Of a DNA stretch of 64,000 nt, positions 1-8,188 are shown piece after piece. The stretch is from Dickeya poaceiphila. GTDB lineage: Bacteria; Pseudomonadota; Gammaproteobacteria; Enterobacterales; Enterobacteriaceae. The translations under genes were made by a program, and so were the position numbers. Position 1 is the first letter of the stretch. Every line of letters begins with the position of its first letter. The stretch is from the NCBI RefSeq assembly GCF_007858975.2, contig NZ_CP042220.2, positions 2,480,001-2,544,000 of the forward strand, in the 5' to 3' direction. Under the pieces are notes generated by a model. It searched no databases. It was given only the letters and a program-made list of their open reading frames with translations, and was not told the DNA's origin.

Positions 1-6
1 ATTAAG

Positions 7-525
7 TTGAATAATAAAACGTCGGCAAACCTTTATTTTATCAGCGATGGAATGTTGAGTGATAGTGAAAAGAAAAAAGCTCGCATTGAAATAAACCAAT
101 TATATAACCTTGAATCATCACGGATTATAGGTTCAGTGGACGATATAGAAATCACCTTTTCCTCTTCTGACAGGAATGGTTTCCGTTACAATATATCGCC
201 TCCATGTTTAATATTCGGAGTGTGGCGGATACTTGACGACTTTAACCTATCTTGCAGTTTGGGCAATGCCGAAAAACTATATTCCATGTCTGTGTTTCAA
301 GAGCAGAGCATCTCGCCAACATTACGAATTGTCGTCGCCATGCTTGAAATGGCAGTGGCTTATGACAAACGTTCATTATTTGTTTTGCGATCCGACATTG
401 AAAATATCTATACTCATGCTATGACAGGGCAACCAATGCCTAACTTTATCAATGGCAGGATCGAAAAACAAAATCTATCAACCGAAATTAAAAATCTCAC
501 TGAACCGCTGGACGCCACACCATAA
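7..525 (+). CDS. Hypothetical protein, probably truncated at its 5' end by the window edge
   Basis: I do not recognise this protein. The frame is open to the first base of the window, so the TTG at 7 is only the first possible start inside it and the true start may lie upstream; an ATG at 49 is another option. The 172 visible residues show no signal peptide, no long membrane segment and no known motif. The sequence is AT-rich and uses codons unlike the GC-rich metabolic genes further on, which fits an accessory or horizontally acquired gene. A hairpin follows the stop directly. That it is a real gene is inferred from its length, lack of competing frames and the hairpin. Confidence 0.5.
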   Translation: MNNKTSANLYFISDGMLSDSEKKKARIEINQLYNLESSRIIGSVDDIEITFSSSDRNGFRYNISPPCLIFGVWRILDDFNLSCSLGNAEKLYSMSVFQEQSISPTLRIVVAMLEMAVAYDKRSLFVLRSDIENIYTHAMTGQPMPNFINGRIEKQNLSTEIKNLTEPLDATP

Positions 526-530
526 ACCGT

Positions 531-557
531 AAAAATACCCTGAAAAATATCAGGGTA
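531..557. terminator. Stem-loop with A/T flanks after the first gene
   Basis: Arms TACCCTGA (536-543) and TCAGGGTA (550-557) form an 8-bp perfect stem with loop AAAATA. The A-rich run on the left reads as a T-run on the minus strand, so it could also end leftward transcripts. It lies just after the stop at 525. Confidence 0.55.
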
Positions 558-1144
558 AATAAATCACCCCAACGCAATGGGTTAGCGCATTGCGTAAACA
601 CCACAAAGAAACATCGCTATGTGTTACTAACAACGAACAGGTTGTTACCAGCTAAATAATTCTGTAGCTTTTTTACCGTAGCATAGACTATGAGTACTCT
701 TACACTGTACATTTAAATTACTCTTTTTATAACCTGTGCCATCTTTGTATAAAATATAATAAACTCATTATTAGTTAGTAAGCAGTCCTTCCTATTAAGC
801 CATTTTAACCCATTGATTGAAAATGCATGAACTCGCGCTTCTGCCATGATAAGTCGCCCACACTGCCGTTTAATGGCTGACGCAGTCAGAGTCGTATCGC
901 CAGAGTAAAAAAACGCCGGAGTAAACCGTATAAACACAGGAAAAATCGTGTGGTTCGATGACGGGTGATGGCGTAACAAACTGATTGCCTTGCTGATTGT
1001 CGTGGTCATCATTGAGCGGGTACTACTCCTGTTCCCCATGAGCAGCGTCTACGTTCCCTATCACCTTCTTGCCATAGCAAATAAATCGTTCTGAGAATCC
1101 AACAATCGACGTAAGATAGGTCAATGTAAAATAGACGTATACTT
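558..1144. other. Gene-poor stretch of about 600 bases
   Basis: No convincing gene is seen. A leftward frame of 108 codons (713-1039) lacks a family signature or a clear ribosome site. On the plus strand, 909-1094 reads as a membrane-like peptide broken by an in-frame TGA at 966-968; the part after it (969-1094) is rich in Leu, Ile and Val. This looks like decayed coding DNA, but the parent gene is not recognisable. Confidence 0.4.
909..1094 (+). pseudogene. Possible decayed remnant of a membrane protein gene
   Basis: The frame 909-1094 contains one internal stop (TGA at 966-968) and is preceded by a TAA at 906-908. The downstream piece encodes about 41 residues with a strongly hydrophobic core (LIALLIVVVIIERVLLLF) ending in a TGA at 1092-1094. 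No start codon with a ribosome site is evident. I cannot name the parent family, and it may be chance. Confidence 0.2.
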
Positions 1145-1177
1145 CACCGGCTCATGTGGTTCCTGCCTGAGCCGGTG
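1145..1177 (+). other. Perfect 10-bp hairpin in the leader of the next gene
   Basis: CACCGGCTCA (1145-1154) and TGAGCCGGTG (1168-1177) are exact reverse complements separated by 13 bases. The hairpin ends about 42 bases before the ATG at 1220 and has no T-run after it. It is therefore more likely a leader structure or protein-binding palindrome than a terminator. An ATG inside it (1154) opens a longer version of the same frame, which I reject as the start. Confidence 0.5.
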
Positions 1178-1219
1178 CAAGGCTCGTGGCTACAGCCACA
1201 TTCAATCACGAGGGTTCAC

Positions 1220-1753
1220 ATGAACAAGCCACATACTTCCCTGCTGGCGCTGGCCTTGTCTCTGCTGTCGCTGACGGCATCCGCCACCGATGGCTACAAG
1301 AACCTGAAATTCGGATCGTCCGCCGCCACTATCCGGCAACAGGCAAATTGTTCACTGCGCGGCCCGGAAATGATCATGGGACAGACTGTTTACATCTGCC
1401 CTGATTTCAATTTTGCCGACAAAAAAACCCAGGCGATTTTCAGTTTTAACAATGACAAGTTCAACCGCCTGGCGATCTCAATCACGCTCGCTGATGTACC
1501 AAGCGTAGTAGAAGGGCTAAAGAGCAAATACGGTATGACGGCTCCCTTGTCTGCCAACGATGTCGATACCTTCATGAATAAACCCAATACCCGCGTGACC
1601 GCCCGGTTCGACAAGAACAATATTACGCTGGTGTTCGACAACAGCATGGATAACCAGAAGAACATCTATCTGGTATACAACGCTGAAAACAGTGTCAGCG
1701 CTGGCCAAACTGCCGCACCAGCCAACCGGGGCATCACCAAGGACGACCTGTAA
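1220..1753 (+). CDS. Small secreted protein of unknown function
   Basis: The protein is 177 residues from the ATG at 1220, which has a GAGGG ribosome site just upstream. The frame can be extended to 1154, but that start would put extra residues before an otherwise normal signal peptide. Residues 1-23 are a typical Sec signal (positive MNK, then a Leu/Ala-rich core, then an A-S-A cleavage region). The mature part has two cysteines likely to pair (CSLRG and the C in YICPDF), mixed alpha/beta character and an Ala/Pro-rich tail. I infer a periplasmic or outer-envelope location. I do not recognise the family, and its neighbours give no clue. Confidence 0.7.
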   Translation: MNKPHTSLLALALSLLSLTASATDGYKNLKFGSSAATIRQQANCSLRGPEMIMGQTVYICPDFNFADKKTQAIFSFNNDKFNRLAISITLADVPSVVEGLKSKYGMTAPLSANDVDTFMNKPNTRVTARFDKNNITLVFDNSMDNQKNIYLVYNAENSVSAGQTAAPANRGITKDDL

Positions 1754-1815
1754 TATCGAAAACCCTGGAGATCGTCACGCCGGGTTCATCCCTGTAAAAC
1801 ACGCTCCGCCATGCC

Positions 1816-2166
1816 TTATCCGGCATGGTAACCGCTCCAGACTTTCACCAGTACCGCCGCCGACAGGCTCCAGCACGCCACCGCCAGCATCAGTGCCGGC
1901 GGCAAACGCATCACACCAGTAAAGTAATAGAGCGAAATCAGATACACCAGATAGGGAATCACCGCCCAAATACCGAACAGAATAGTGGCACGGAGCGCTT
2001 CCACGCCGCGCTCCGTGCCCACAATGTAATGCGCCAGTAGCGCAAAGGTCGGGAATAACGGCACCAGCCCGGCAATGTAGTAATTACGGGTTTTGGCCAG
2101 CAGACCAATAACTACCACTATGATCGCACCCAGCGCTGCTTTTATCAGTAATGCCATATTTGTCAT
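1816..2166 (-). CDS. GlpM family inner-membrane protein
   Basis: The 116-residue protein is almost wholly hydrophobic, with about four predicted membrane helices: residues 5-23, a short linker with KTRNYY, 31-49, 61-81 and 92-110. Size and pattern fit the GlpM family of small inner-membrane proteins; a Pseudomonas member has been linked to alginate production. Methionine 4 (ATG at 2157) is an equally good start. Stop and start regions carry no obvious operon partner. The call rests on resemblance of size, helix pattern and the KTRNYY(I/V)AGL(V/L)PLFPTFAL region as I remember it, so the family is likely but the function is unknown. Confidence 0.65.
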   Translation of the reverse strand: MTNMALLIKAALGAIIVVVIGLLAKTRNYYIAGLVPLFPTFALLAHYIVGTERGVEALRATILFGIWAVIPYLVYLISLYYFTGVMRLPPALMLAVACWSLSAAVLVKVWSGYHAG

Positions 2167-2353
2167 GTTCAGGTTATCGGTTGGCTATTCGGTCCGTCTG
2201 TCACGTCCACCCTTTCCGCCCAATTCATCTGGCGGCTGTCTATATCTAACAGAAAACGCACCCAAAAACAGGATTATCGCCGCGTTTGTCAAAACCGCTC
2301 GCAAAGCGCAATGCAACAGCATGGTTCACCCGGAAAACTGTTCACCCTGAAAA

Positions 2354-2379
2354 TAAAAAGCCCCGATATCATCGGGGCT
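2354..2379 (-). terminator. Rho-independent terminator of the hsp20 gene
   Basis: AGCCCCGAT (2359-2367) pairs with ATCGGGGCT (2371-2379). Read leftward, the stem is followed by TTTTTATTTT. It lies 35 bases past the stop of the small heat-shock gene. Confidence 0.85.
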
Positions 2380-2413
2380 GCACACTGTAATCATGATCAT
2401 GACTGAGGAGACA

Positions 2414-2902
2414 TTAACTGGTGTGCTCCAGTGCCTGGGAAGCCGACTGGTTACGGTTTTCAATGGCAATCTTTTTCGGTTTTTCATTTTCCGGAATATC
2501 CTGCTTCAGATTGATGGTCAGCAGGCCATTTTCCAGATGTGCGCCTTCCACCTTGACATGCTCAGGCAGTGAATAACTGATACTGAAATCAGTGCGGTTA
2601 ATGCCGCGATAGAGCCAGCCATTCTGTTCCTGAGGCGCTTCCGACACCTCGTCCTTGTGTTTGCCGCTGATAGTGAGCTGACCACCATGCGTATTAATCT
2701 CCAGTTCCTCTTCACGCCAGCCGGGCACGCTAACCGTAATGCCATAGTGGGTGTCGTCAAGCCGGCGGATATCATAGGATGGCGTAGCAGTAAGCGGCGT
2801 GTCGCCAGTCAGTTGACTGAATAACCGGTCGATACGGTTGAAACGATCAGAGAACAGTGAGTCGGTAAATGCCGGAAATAAAGACACGGACTTGAATGCC
2901 AT
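2414..2902 (-). CDS. Hsp20 small heat-shock chaperone (IbpA-like)
   Basis: The 162-residue protein has the alpha-crystallin domain at about residues 38-145. It includes the conserved pattern V-x-V-P-G-(W)-x-E-E-E-L-E, the beta strand LTISGKH, the L(Y/W)RGI-x-R-x-F segment and the A-x-L-x-N-G-L-L-x-I motif; an I-E-N motif near the C-terminus matches the I-x-I/V anchor. Such ATP-independent holdases bind unfolding proteins in the cytoplasm and pass them to DnaK/ClpB. The ribosome site is strong (AGGAGG, seven bases before the ATG). A sigma-32-like promoter lies upstream and a terminator downstream, so it is a single-gene unit. It is related to IbpA/IbpB but divergent in both tails; I would not give it either name. 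Confidence 0.88.
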   Translation of the reverse strand: MAFKSVSLFPAFTDSLFSDRFNRIDRLFSQLTGDTPLTATPSYDIRRLDDTHYGITVSVPGWREEELEINTHGGQLTISGKHKDEVSEAPQEQNGWLYRGINRTDFSISYSLPEHVKVEGAHLENGLLTINLKQDIPENEKPKKIAIENRNQSASQALEHTS

Positions 2903-2983
2903 GGTTAACCTCCTGAATATTCTTCATACCCATTCAAAAGTGCAAACCGCAAGGCAACAGCATTGTCTTGCTTTCACTTCTTC

Positions 2984-3011
2984 ATATAGATCCCTGTGCG
3001 ATTTTTTCAAG
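2984..3011 (-). promoter_or_regulatory. Sigma-32-like heat-shock promoter of hsp20
   Basis: Leftward, a perfect -35 CTTGAAA (3005-3011) is followed after 13 bases by ATCTATAT (2984-2991), a partial match to the CCCCATNT -10 element. The distance to the gene start is about 80 bases. Heat-shock regulation is inferred from the motif and the gene product. Confidence 0.55.
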
Positions 3012-3068
3012 GCCACTAACTAAGAAATTAACCAATGGAAACAAATGGGCTTCCCTGCCCCGGTTATT

Positions 3069-4370
3069 TCAGGCGTTACGGTTACCCGACAACACCCGGT
3101 ACAACGCCAGCGCCACCACAAAGGTTACCGGCGCGGAAAATGACTGTAACAGCGCGCTACCATGCATCAGCGCTACGCCTGCAATCACACCCAGCAGCCA
3201 GGCGCCAAGGCCGGTCGGATTAAACGCACGCACCGGCGTCGTGGTCGATGAATCGCGGCTGCCAAGAATATGCGCCAGCGCCACACCAACCCACGCCACC
3301 ACAAACACCCCTTGATAGGCCAACGCCTGCAAAATATAGGCGAAGACATCTGCCAGCATCAGGCCGTACACCGCGGCCCCCACCACGCAGGCCCAGACAA
3401 TCTTGCGATAACGCAAACGAAACAGTCGGTCAAAAAACACCTGCATATTGACGGTAGCCAGATAATAGTTAGCGGTGTTAATGCGTGTCTGGGTCACCCA
3501 CACGAATACTAATCCCCAGAAACCAAGCAGATTAAGGATATTGACCACGACCGCCGTTTCACTCACGCCATTCTGCTGGGCAAAACTGCTGACCAGATAG
3601 ATGCCAGCCGCACCATTAAGCAAAAAGGTGATCAGATAGAACGGCATACCAAAGTTGATACGCGCGTGGTATTGGCTGTCTTCCTGACGGCCAAACCGGG
3701 CGTAATCAAAGGTATACATCATCAAAATCCATACCCCCATGTAGTAGGTAAAGCAGTTCCACCAGCCATTAGCAGGCGGCAATGCCGGACCAAACGACAG
3801 CCAGTGTGGTTGATAGCCATAATGCTGAACAGACACCGCCACCGTCAGCGCCAGCCCAAACAGGTAGAATGGCAACAGCACGCCGTTGAATTTATCCAGC
3901 CAGTGCTGCACGCTGCCGAAAATCAACGGTACGCTGTAGAGCACCACCAGTAATGCCGCCCAATGATAATCCAGCGCGGGAAACAGATGATTAATGGCAA
4001 ATGCGATTACCGAGCCTTCAAACACCGCGTAATACATCGCGGTGGAGAAAAAAATCAGCGTGGCCAGCGCTGACCCGGCCTGCCCGAACAGTTGACCGGA
4101 AAATGCCGCCACCGACAGGCCGCTTCGGATAGCAAAACGGCTAATGGCAGCGTTGATCACGCCATAACACACCACGGAGAGCGCCATGCCGATGATGGCA
4201 TTGCGCGCACCGTAATTCAGCGCCAGCGATGCCCCCACCACGATGTAGAAAATGGCGCTGCATACCGCCCACCAGGCCATGGTCAGTGATAGCTTTCCCA
4301 TGCGCTCTGTTCCAGACACCGTATCGGCAGGCGCCACCACCTCACCTTGTACTCCGGATATTTCAGCCAT
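3069..4370 (-). CDS. NCS1-family permease (nucleobase/hydantoin/allantoin type)
   Basis: The 433-residue protein has about twelve membrane helices and the NCS1 (purine-cytosine permease) layout: an N-terminal stretch before helix 1 with G-x-L-S-L-x-M-A-W-W, and a central segment with D-Y-A-R-F resembling the family's DYxR signature. These carriers bring in cytosine, uracil, allantoin, hydantoins or similar rings with a cation. It is downstream of the carboxylase/hydrolase genes on the same strand, 200 bases after pxpC, so it probably imports their substrate. The gap between contains a rightward hairpin, so it may have separate control. The exact ligand cannot be read from the sequence. Confidence 0.8.
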   Translation of the reverse strand: MAEISGVQGEVVAPADTVSGTERMGKLSLTMAWWAVCSAIFYIVVGASLALNYGARNAIIGMALSVVCYGVINAAISRFAIRSGLSVAAFSGQLFGQAGSALATLIFFSTAMYYAVFEGSVIAFAINHLFPALDYHWAALLVVLYSVPLIFGSVQHWLDKFNGVLLPFYLFGLALTVAVSVQHYGYQPHWLSFGPALPPANGWWNCFTYYMGVWILMMYTFDYARFGRQEDSQYHARINFGMPFYLITFLLNGAAGIYLVSSFAQQNGVSETAVVVNILNLLGFWGLVFVWVTQTRINTANYYLATVNMQVFFDRLFRLRYRKIVWACVVGAAVYGLMLADVFAYILQALAYQGVFVVAWVGVALAHILGSRDSSTTTPVRAFNPTGLGAWLLGVIAGVALMHGSALLQSFSAPVTFVVALALYRVLSGNRNA

Positions 4371-4417
4371 ACCCCCTCCGCCTATCTATTGTTGATGTAT
4401 CTTGGTTGACGCTGACG

Positions 4418-4440
4418 AGCCTGCCGTCACAGGCTTTTTT
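4418..4440 (+). terminator. Rightward terminator-like hairpin in the permease/pxpC gap
   Basis: AGCCTG (4418-4423) pairs with CAGGCT (4430-4435) and is followed by T residues to 4440. The T-run follows only on the plus strand, yet both neighbouring genes read leftward. It may end an antisense transcript or be a chance structure. Confidence 0.4.
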
Positions 4441-4570
4441 AAAGCCGAGCGCACGCGCCGTGTCGGTTGTGTCGCACAGTCAATCATGCATTCGATAGGG
4501 TCAGACATGCCTCACCGCTACCATTGACCCTGGTGTTGGCGCAGGTGAAATCTGGCAAGGCCGTCTGAAA

Positions 4571-5578
4571 TCAGTGTGCTAACAACTGTTCCAGCCGCTC
4601 AAGGCGGTAGCGATAATGCTGTCGGGCAAGAAGTGCATCCTCCAGCGACACCGGCGTAAAGCGAACGCCGTAATGCGGCTGCAATTGACCGATAAGGTCC
4701 AGATCGCTGCTGATCACCGTTCCCAGCGTCATGTACCCCCCGCCGGATACCGCATCACGCAGCAAAATGATCGGCTCCAGCCCGCCCGGCACCTGAACCG
4801 ACCCAATGGGATAGCAGGCATCAACGATATTGGACGGGTCTGAACCGGTGCCAAACGGGGGAGTACGTGGCTCAAACGCCAGCGGTGTACCACCTTTGAG
4901 GCGATAGCCAATGCGGTCAGCTTCGGTGCCGACTCGCCAGTCGTCGGCGAAAAACTGCTCCACTGCAGCCGGAGTCAGTCGGTGAATGTACAGCCCGGTC
5001 ACCATGCGTAACGTCACGTGCTTATCCAGCGGCTGGAGATAGTCTGTCGGTACCGTCACCTCCGGCGTCACCTGCCGGGTCGGCACGCCGATTGGCAATA
5101 CGTCGTTGGCGGCCAGCCGCCGCCCCTGATAACCGCCCAGCGCACCGAGCGCATAGGTCGAGCGGCTGTCCAGCACCTCCGGCACCGCAATCCCCCCAGC
5201 GACCGCCAGATAGGCGCGGCAGCCTGCCGTCGTCGGCGTAAACCGCAGTACCTGACCGGCGCGCACCGCAAAGGTGGTATCCATCGGCATCGGTTCGCCA
5301 TCCAGCAGCGGCGACAGGCGTGCGCCGCACACCGCCACCAGCACATCACCCTCAAACTGCAGTTCCGGCCCCAGCAACGTCATTTCCAGTACCGCCGCCT
5401 GAGCAGGATTACCCACCAACAGGTTCGCCAGTCGCAGCGAATACTGGTCCAGCCCACCGGATGGCGGGATGCCGAGATGGTAATACCCTTCACGACCGGT
5501 ATCCTGTATTGAGGTTGCAAGCCCTGGGCGGATGACATTGATGCGCGTACCCGATATTTGCTCACGACAACGCTGCAT
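4571..5578 (-). CDS. pxpC: Biotin-dependent carboxyltransferase, AHS2/KipA type (PxpC-like)
   Basis: The 335-residue protein matches the AHS2 (KipA, PxpC) family from its first conserved block, R-P-G-L-x-T-S-I-Q-D-x-G-R-x-G-Y, through P-x-S-G-x-x-D, the G-x-R-L motif and the C-terminal D-G-x-V-S-G-G-Y-M-T-L-type block. I chose the ATG at 5578 because it overlaps the pxpB end by 17 bases and starts just before the first family block; the frame upstream of it is only a shadow of pxpB. In PxpABC this subunit joins PxpB in ATP-dependent opening of 5-oxoproline to glutamate; in urea carboxylase the same fold is half of the carboxyltransferase. Translational coupling to pxpB is implied by the overlap. 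Confidence 0.85.
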   Translation of the reverse strand: MQRCREQISGTRINVIRPGLATSIQDTGREGYYHLGIPPSGGLDQYSLRLANLLVGNPAQAAVLEMTLLGPELQFEGDVLVAVCGARLSPLLDGEPMPMDTTFAVRAGQVLRFTPTTAGCRAYLAVAGGIAVPEVLDSRSTYALGALGGYQGRRLAANDVLPIGVPTRQVTPEVTVPTDYLQPLDKHVTLRMVTGLYIHRLTPAAVEQFFADDWRVGTEADRIGYRLKGGTPLAFEPRTPPFGTGSDPSNIVDACYPIGSVQVPGGLEPIILLRDAVSGGGYMTLGTVISSDLDLIGQLQPHYGVRFTPVSLEDALLARQHYRYRLERLEQLLAH

Positions 5579-6449
5579 ACAGTACCCCCTGAAGATAGTG
5601 TTTATAGCCAGTTGGGTCGGCGAGGAATTTATCCAGCTCAAACGTGACTGGGCGAATGCGCAGGCTAAAGCAACCCGCCTCCACCGCCTGCACGTCCTGC
5701 TCATAACGCGCCAGATCAATCGGTTTGAACTGCACGATGTCACCTGCACGGAAAAACACCATCGACGATTGCAGGTAATCCAGCCGTTGTTCCGGGTCAT
5801 AAATTGGTGCAGGCGTCACGCCAAACAGCTGATAACCGCCTGCGCCCCGTACCGAGTAAATACAGCCGAAGCAGCCGCCATGCCCCAGCGACAGTTTGGG
5901 GGTATCGGTACGTGGCCGCAGATATTTCGGCACCTGAAGCTGTTGTGCCTGCTCCACCATCTGAAACATGAACGGCAATCCCGCCACAAACCCCACCATC
6001 GACACAAACCACGGTGTACCGCTGTGCGCCGCAATAAATGCCGCGATATCCTGATAACCATTGATGCGAGCGGCGTACTCCAGATCCGTGGCGCTGGGGT
6101 CCTGATGCCGATCACGAAACCGCATCAGGGTATCGTGCGTCCAGGGGTCGTTGTACAGCACAGGAATTTCGATGATGCGTGTATCAAGCACCGTCATGGT
6201 TTGCGCCTGATGTTCCGTTTCTCGCACCTGATCCAACAGCACCTGCGGTGCGATGAGATCCGGGTTAAAACGCACCTGAAACGATGCGTTGGCAAGGCAA
6301 ATGTCCAGTACGCCGGGCAACGCCTGCTGTTCGAGCGCACGGGTTATCGCCAGCCCACGGAAGAACGCCCCCAACGACATCGCTTCGTCAATTTCAGCAA
6401 ACAAGTGCTCATCGCCACCAAAAGTGTATCTGATTTCGGGAAACGTCAT
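5562..6449 (-). CDS. pxpB: Carboxyltransferase subunit 1, AHS1/KipI type (long PxpB-like)
   Basis: The 295-residue protein carries AHS1 (KipI, PxpB) features: an N-terminal part with G-x-x-x-L-x-V-like strands, I-P-V-x-Y-(N)-D-P-W, the G-F-V-A-G-x-P segment and the late G-x-G-G-Y-Q-L-x-G-x-T-P motif with D-x-x-x-F-x-P. Ordinary PxpB/KipI proteins are near 220-240 residues. This one is longer at both the middle (an R-I-N-G-Y-x-D-I-A block) and the C-terminus (L-R-I-x-x-x-T-F-x-L-x-x-F-L), which recalls the AHS1 domain within urea carboxylase. One base separates its ATG from the stop of the biotin carboxylase gene, so the two are coupled. I infer a partner of that carboxylase rather than a stand-alone 5-oxoprolinase subunit. 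Confidence 0.8.
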   Translation of the reverse strand: MTFPEIRYTFGGDEHLFAEIDEAMSLGAFFRGLAITRALEQQALPGVLDICLANASFQVRFNPDLIAPQVLLDQVRETEHQAQTMTVLDTRIIEIPVLYNDPWTHDTLMRFRDRHQDPSATDLEYAARINGYQDIAAFIAAHSGTPWFVSMVGFVAGLPFMFQMVEQAQQLQVPKYLRPRTDTPKLSLGHGGCFGCIYSVRGAGGYQLFGVTPAPIYDPEQRLDYLQSSMVFFRAGDIVQFKPIDLARYEQDVQAVEAGCFSLRIRPVTFELDKFLADPTGYKHYLQGVLYAALS

Positions 6450-6450
6450 C

Positions 6451-7836
6451 TCAGGCCTCCCTGGTCAGCAGCAGCGCGTCGGCTTCCCGCGCCTGTAGCC
6501 AGTTTTCCAGCGAGGTAGTATCAAAACGCCCGGTGCGCAATCGCGGATCAGCCAATAGCCACTGATGCAGCGACTGAGTGGTAGTAATACCGCCGATTCG
6601 CAACTGACATAGCGCCTGTTCAGCACGGGCTAGCGTCTGCAACCGATCCGTTCCCGACACCACCAGTTTCGCCAGCAGGGAATCGTAATACGGCGGAATA
6701 CGGTAGCCACTGAACAGATGACTATCGATACGAATACCGGGGCCTTGCGGCCATGTCAGCGTCTCCACCACACCGGGACAAGGGAAAAAATTGCGCGCCG
6801 GATCTTCCGCGTTGATGCGCATTTCACAGGCATGACCGCGTAACACAATGTCTTCCTGATGCAAATCAAGGGTTTCACCACTGGCGATTCGCAGCATCCA
6901 CTGCACCAGATCAACACCGGTTACCCGCTCCGTGACCGGGTGTTCGACCTGAATGCGGGTATTCATTTCAATAAAATAAAACTGCTCCCGCTCGATATCG
7001 AACAGGTATTCCAGCGTACCGGCGCTGCGGTAGTTCAACAGTTGAGCAAGCTGTAGGGCGCTACGGCACAATGCCTCGCGTTGTACTGGCGATAATGCTG
7101 GCGAAGGCGCTTCTTCAAATATTTTCTGGCGTCGGCGTTGCAGCGAGCATTCGCGCTCATACAAATGCACCGCCCGCTCGCCATCGCCCAAAATTTGCAC
7201 TTCAATATGGCGGGCATGGCGAATAAATCGCTCCAGATAGACATCACCGCAGGCAAATGCTGCTTTCGCCTCACGTTGGGCAATCGGTAATTCGCGTTTC
7301 AGGTCGTCTTCGTTATTAACGACCCGAATGCCGCGCCCACCGCCGCCGGCAGCCGCCTTGATCAACAGCGGATAACCGATCTCTGCGGCAGCGTACAACG
7401 CCGCCTCCAGCGACGACACACTCTGCGAACCGGGCACCACCGGCACGCCAGCCGCCTGCGCCGTGCGTCGCGCTTCCGCCTTGTCCCCCATCAGGCGGAT
7501 GGTTTCCGATGTCGGACCGACGAACACTAACCCAGCCTGCTCCACCGCCTCGGCAAAGACCGCGTTTTCTGACAAGAAACCGTATCCTGGATGTATTGCC
7601 TCAGCCCCGTAGTCTTTGGCAGCCTTCAGCAACGCCGCCTGATTCAGGTAACTTTGGTCGGCGCGCGCGCCACCCAACAGTACCGTTTCATCCGCCAGAC
7701 GTGCGGGCAATGAATCGATGTCGGCTTCACTGCAGGCGACCACCGAGGTAATCCCCAGACTGCGAGCGGCATGAATAATGCGCACAGCAATTTCTCCCCG
7801 GTTGGCGATAAGCAATTTTTTGATCGGCTGACACAT
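6451..7836 (-). CDS. Biotin carboxylase subunit (AccC-like, dedicated paralogue)
   Basis: The 461-residue protein has the three parts of a biotin carboxylase: N-terminal fold starting K-L-L-I-A-N-R-G-E-I-A, ATP-grasp with the glycine loop AAAGGGGRGI at residues 161-170, and the catalytic block EMNTRIQVEHP at 290-300, then the C-terminal domain. It carboxylates carrier-bound biotin with ATP and bicarbonate. Length is like AccC (about 450). Placement between a biotin carrier and AHS1/AHS2 genes shows it is not the fatty-acid AccC but one assigned to this pathway. It is coupled to pxpB by a one-base gap; 53 bases separate it from the carrier gene upstream. Confidence 0.88.
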   Translation of the reverse strand: MCQPIKKLLIANRGEIAVRIIHAARSLGITSVVACSEADIDSLPARLADETVLLGGARADQSYLNQAALLKAAKDYGAEAIHPGYGFLSENAVFAEAVEQAGLVFVGPTSETIRLMGDKAEARRTAQAAGVPVVPGSQSVSSLEAALYAAAEIGYPLLIKAAAGGGGRGIRVVNNEDDLKRELPIAQREAKAAFACGDVYLERFIRHARHIEVQILGDGERAVHLYERECSLQRRRQKIFEEAPSPALSPVQREALCRSALQLAQLLNYRSAGTLEYLFDIEREQFYFIEMNTRIQVEHPVTERVTGVDLVQWMLRIASGETLDLHQEDIVLRGHACEMRINAEDPARNFFPCPGVVETLTWPQGPGIRIDSHLFSGYRIPPYYDSLLAKLVVSGTDRLQTLARAEQALCQLRIGGITTTQSLHQWLLADPRLRTGRFDTTSLENWLQAREADALLLTREA

Positions 7837-7889
7837 CGTCGCGGCCCTCCTGATGACATAATTAATGAGGCTATAGGATAGTGTTACCG

Positions 7890-8138
7890 TTATTCATCGA
7901 TTTTTATAATGGCTATAACCTGCCCCGGCTCCAGCGCATCACCGTTATTGACACAAAACGAGAGTAATTCCCCCGCCTGCTCAGCATAAATTTCACTAAA
8001 TTGTTTCATTACTTCGATCAAGCCAATAACGCTACTCGCCATCACCGGACTGTTTTCTTCAATAAACACCGGGGATTCTGGGGTAGGCTGACGATAAAAA
8101 ATACCCGGCAAAGGAGAACACACTTCATATATTTTCAT
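7890..8138 (-). CDS. Biotin carboxyl carrier protein (AccB-like biotinyl domain)
   Basis: The 82-residue protein is just one biotinyl domain: P-L-P-G-I-F-Y-R, G-L-I-E-V-M-K-Q-F with the biotin-accepting lysine at residue 45, and a final G-D-x-L-E-P-G-Q-V-I-A-I-I. It lacks the long N-terminal region of AccB. The usual A-M-K-M motif is V-M-K-Q here, a variation at the position after lysine that is worth noting but leaves the lysine intact. The carrier shuttles carboxybiotin between the biotin carboxylase encoded next to it and the AHS1/AHS2 pair. It is the second gene after pxpA in the leftward unit, with 50-base gaps on both sides. Confidence 0.82.
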   Translation of the reverse strand: MKIYEVCSPLPGIFYRQPTPESPVFIEENSPVMASSVIGLIEVMKQFSEIYAEQAGELLSFCVNNGDALEPGQVIAIIKIDE

Positions 8139-8188
8139 TATCTTTACCCCTCATATTTACTGATTGATTACCGATGATTTAAATTATT

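Noticed and set aside
713..1039. 108-codon leftward frame
   Set aside because: No ribosome site, no family motif, and it lies across what looks like decayed coding DNA on the other strand.
1154..1219. Longer start for the small secreted protein
   Set aside because: It would place extra residues before a complete signal peptide and starts within the leader hairpin.
5579..5800. Extension of the pxpC frame upstream
   Set aside because: It only shadows pxpB; the family homology begins after the ATG at 5578.
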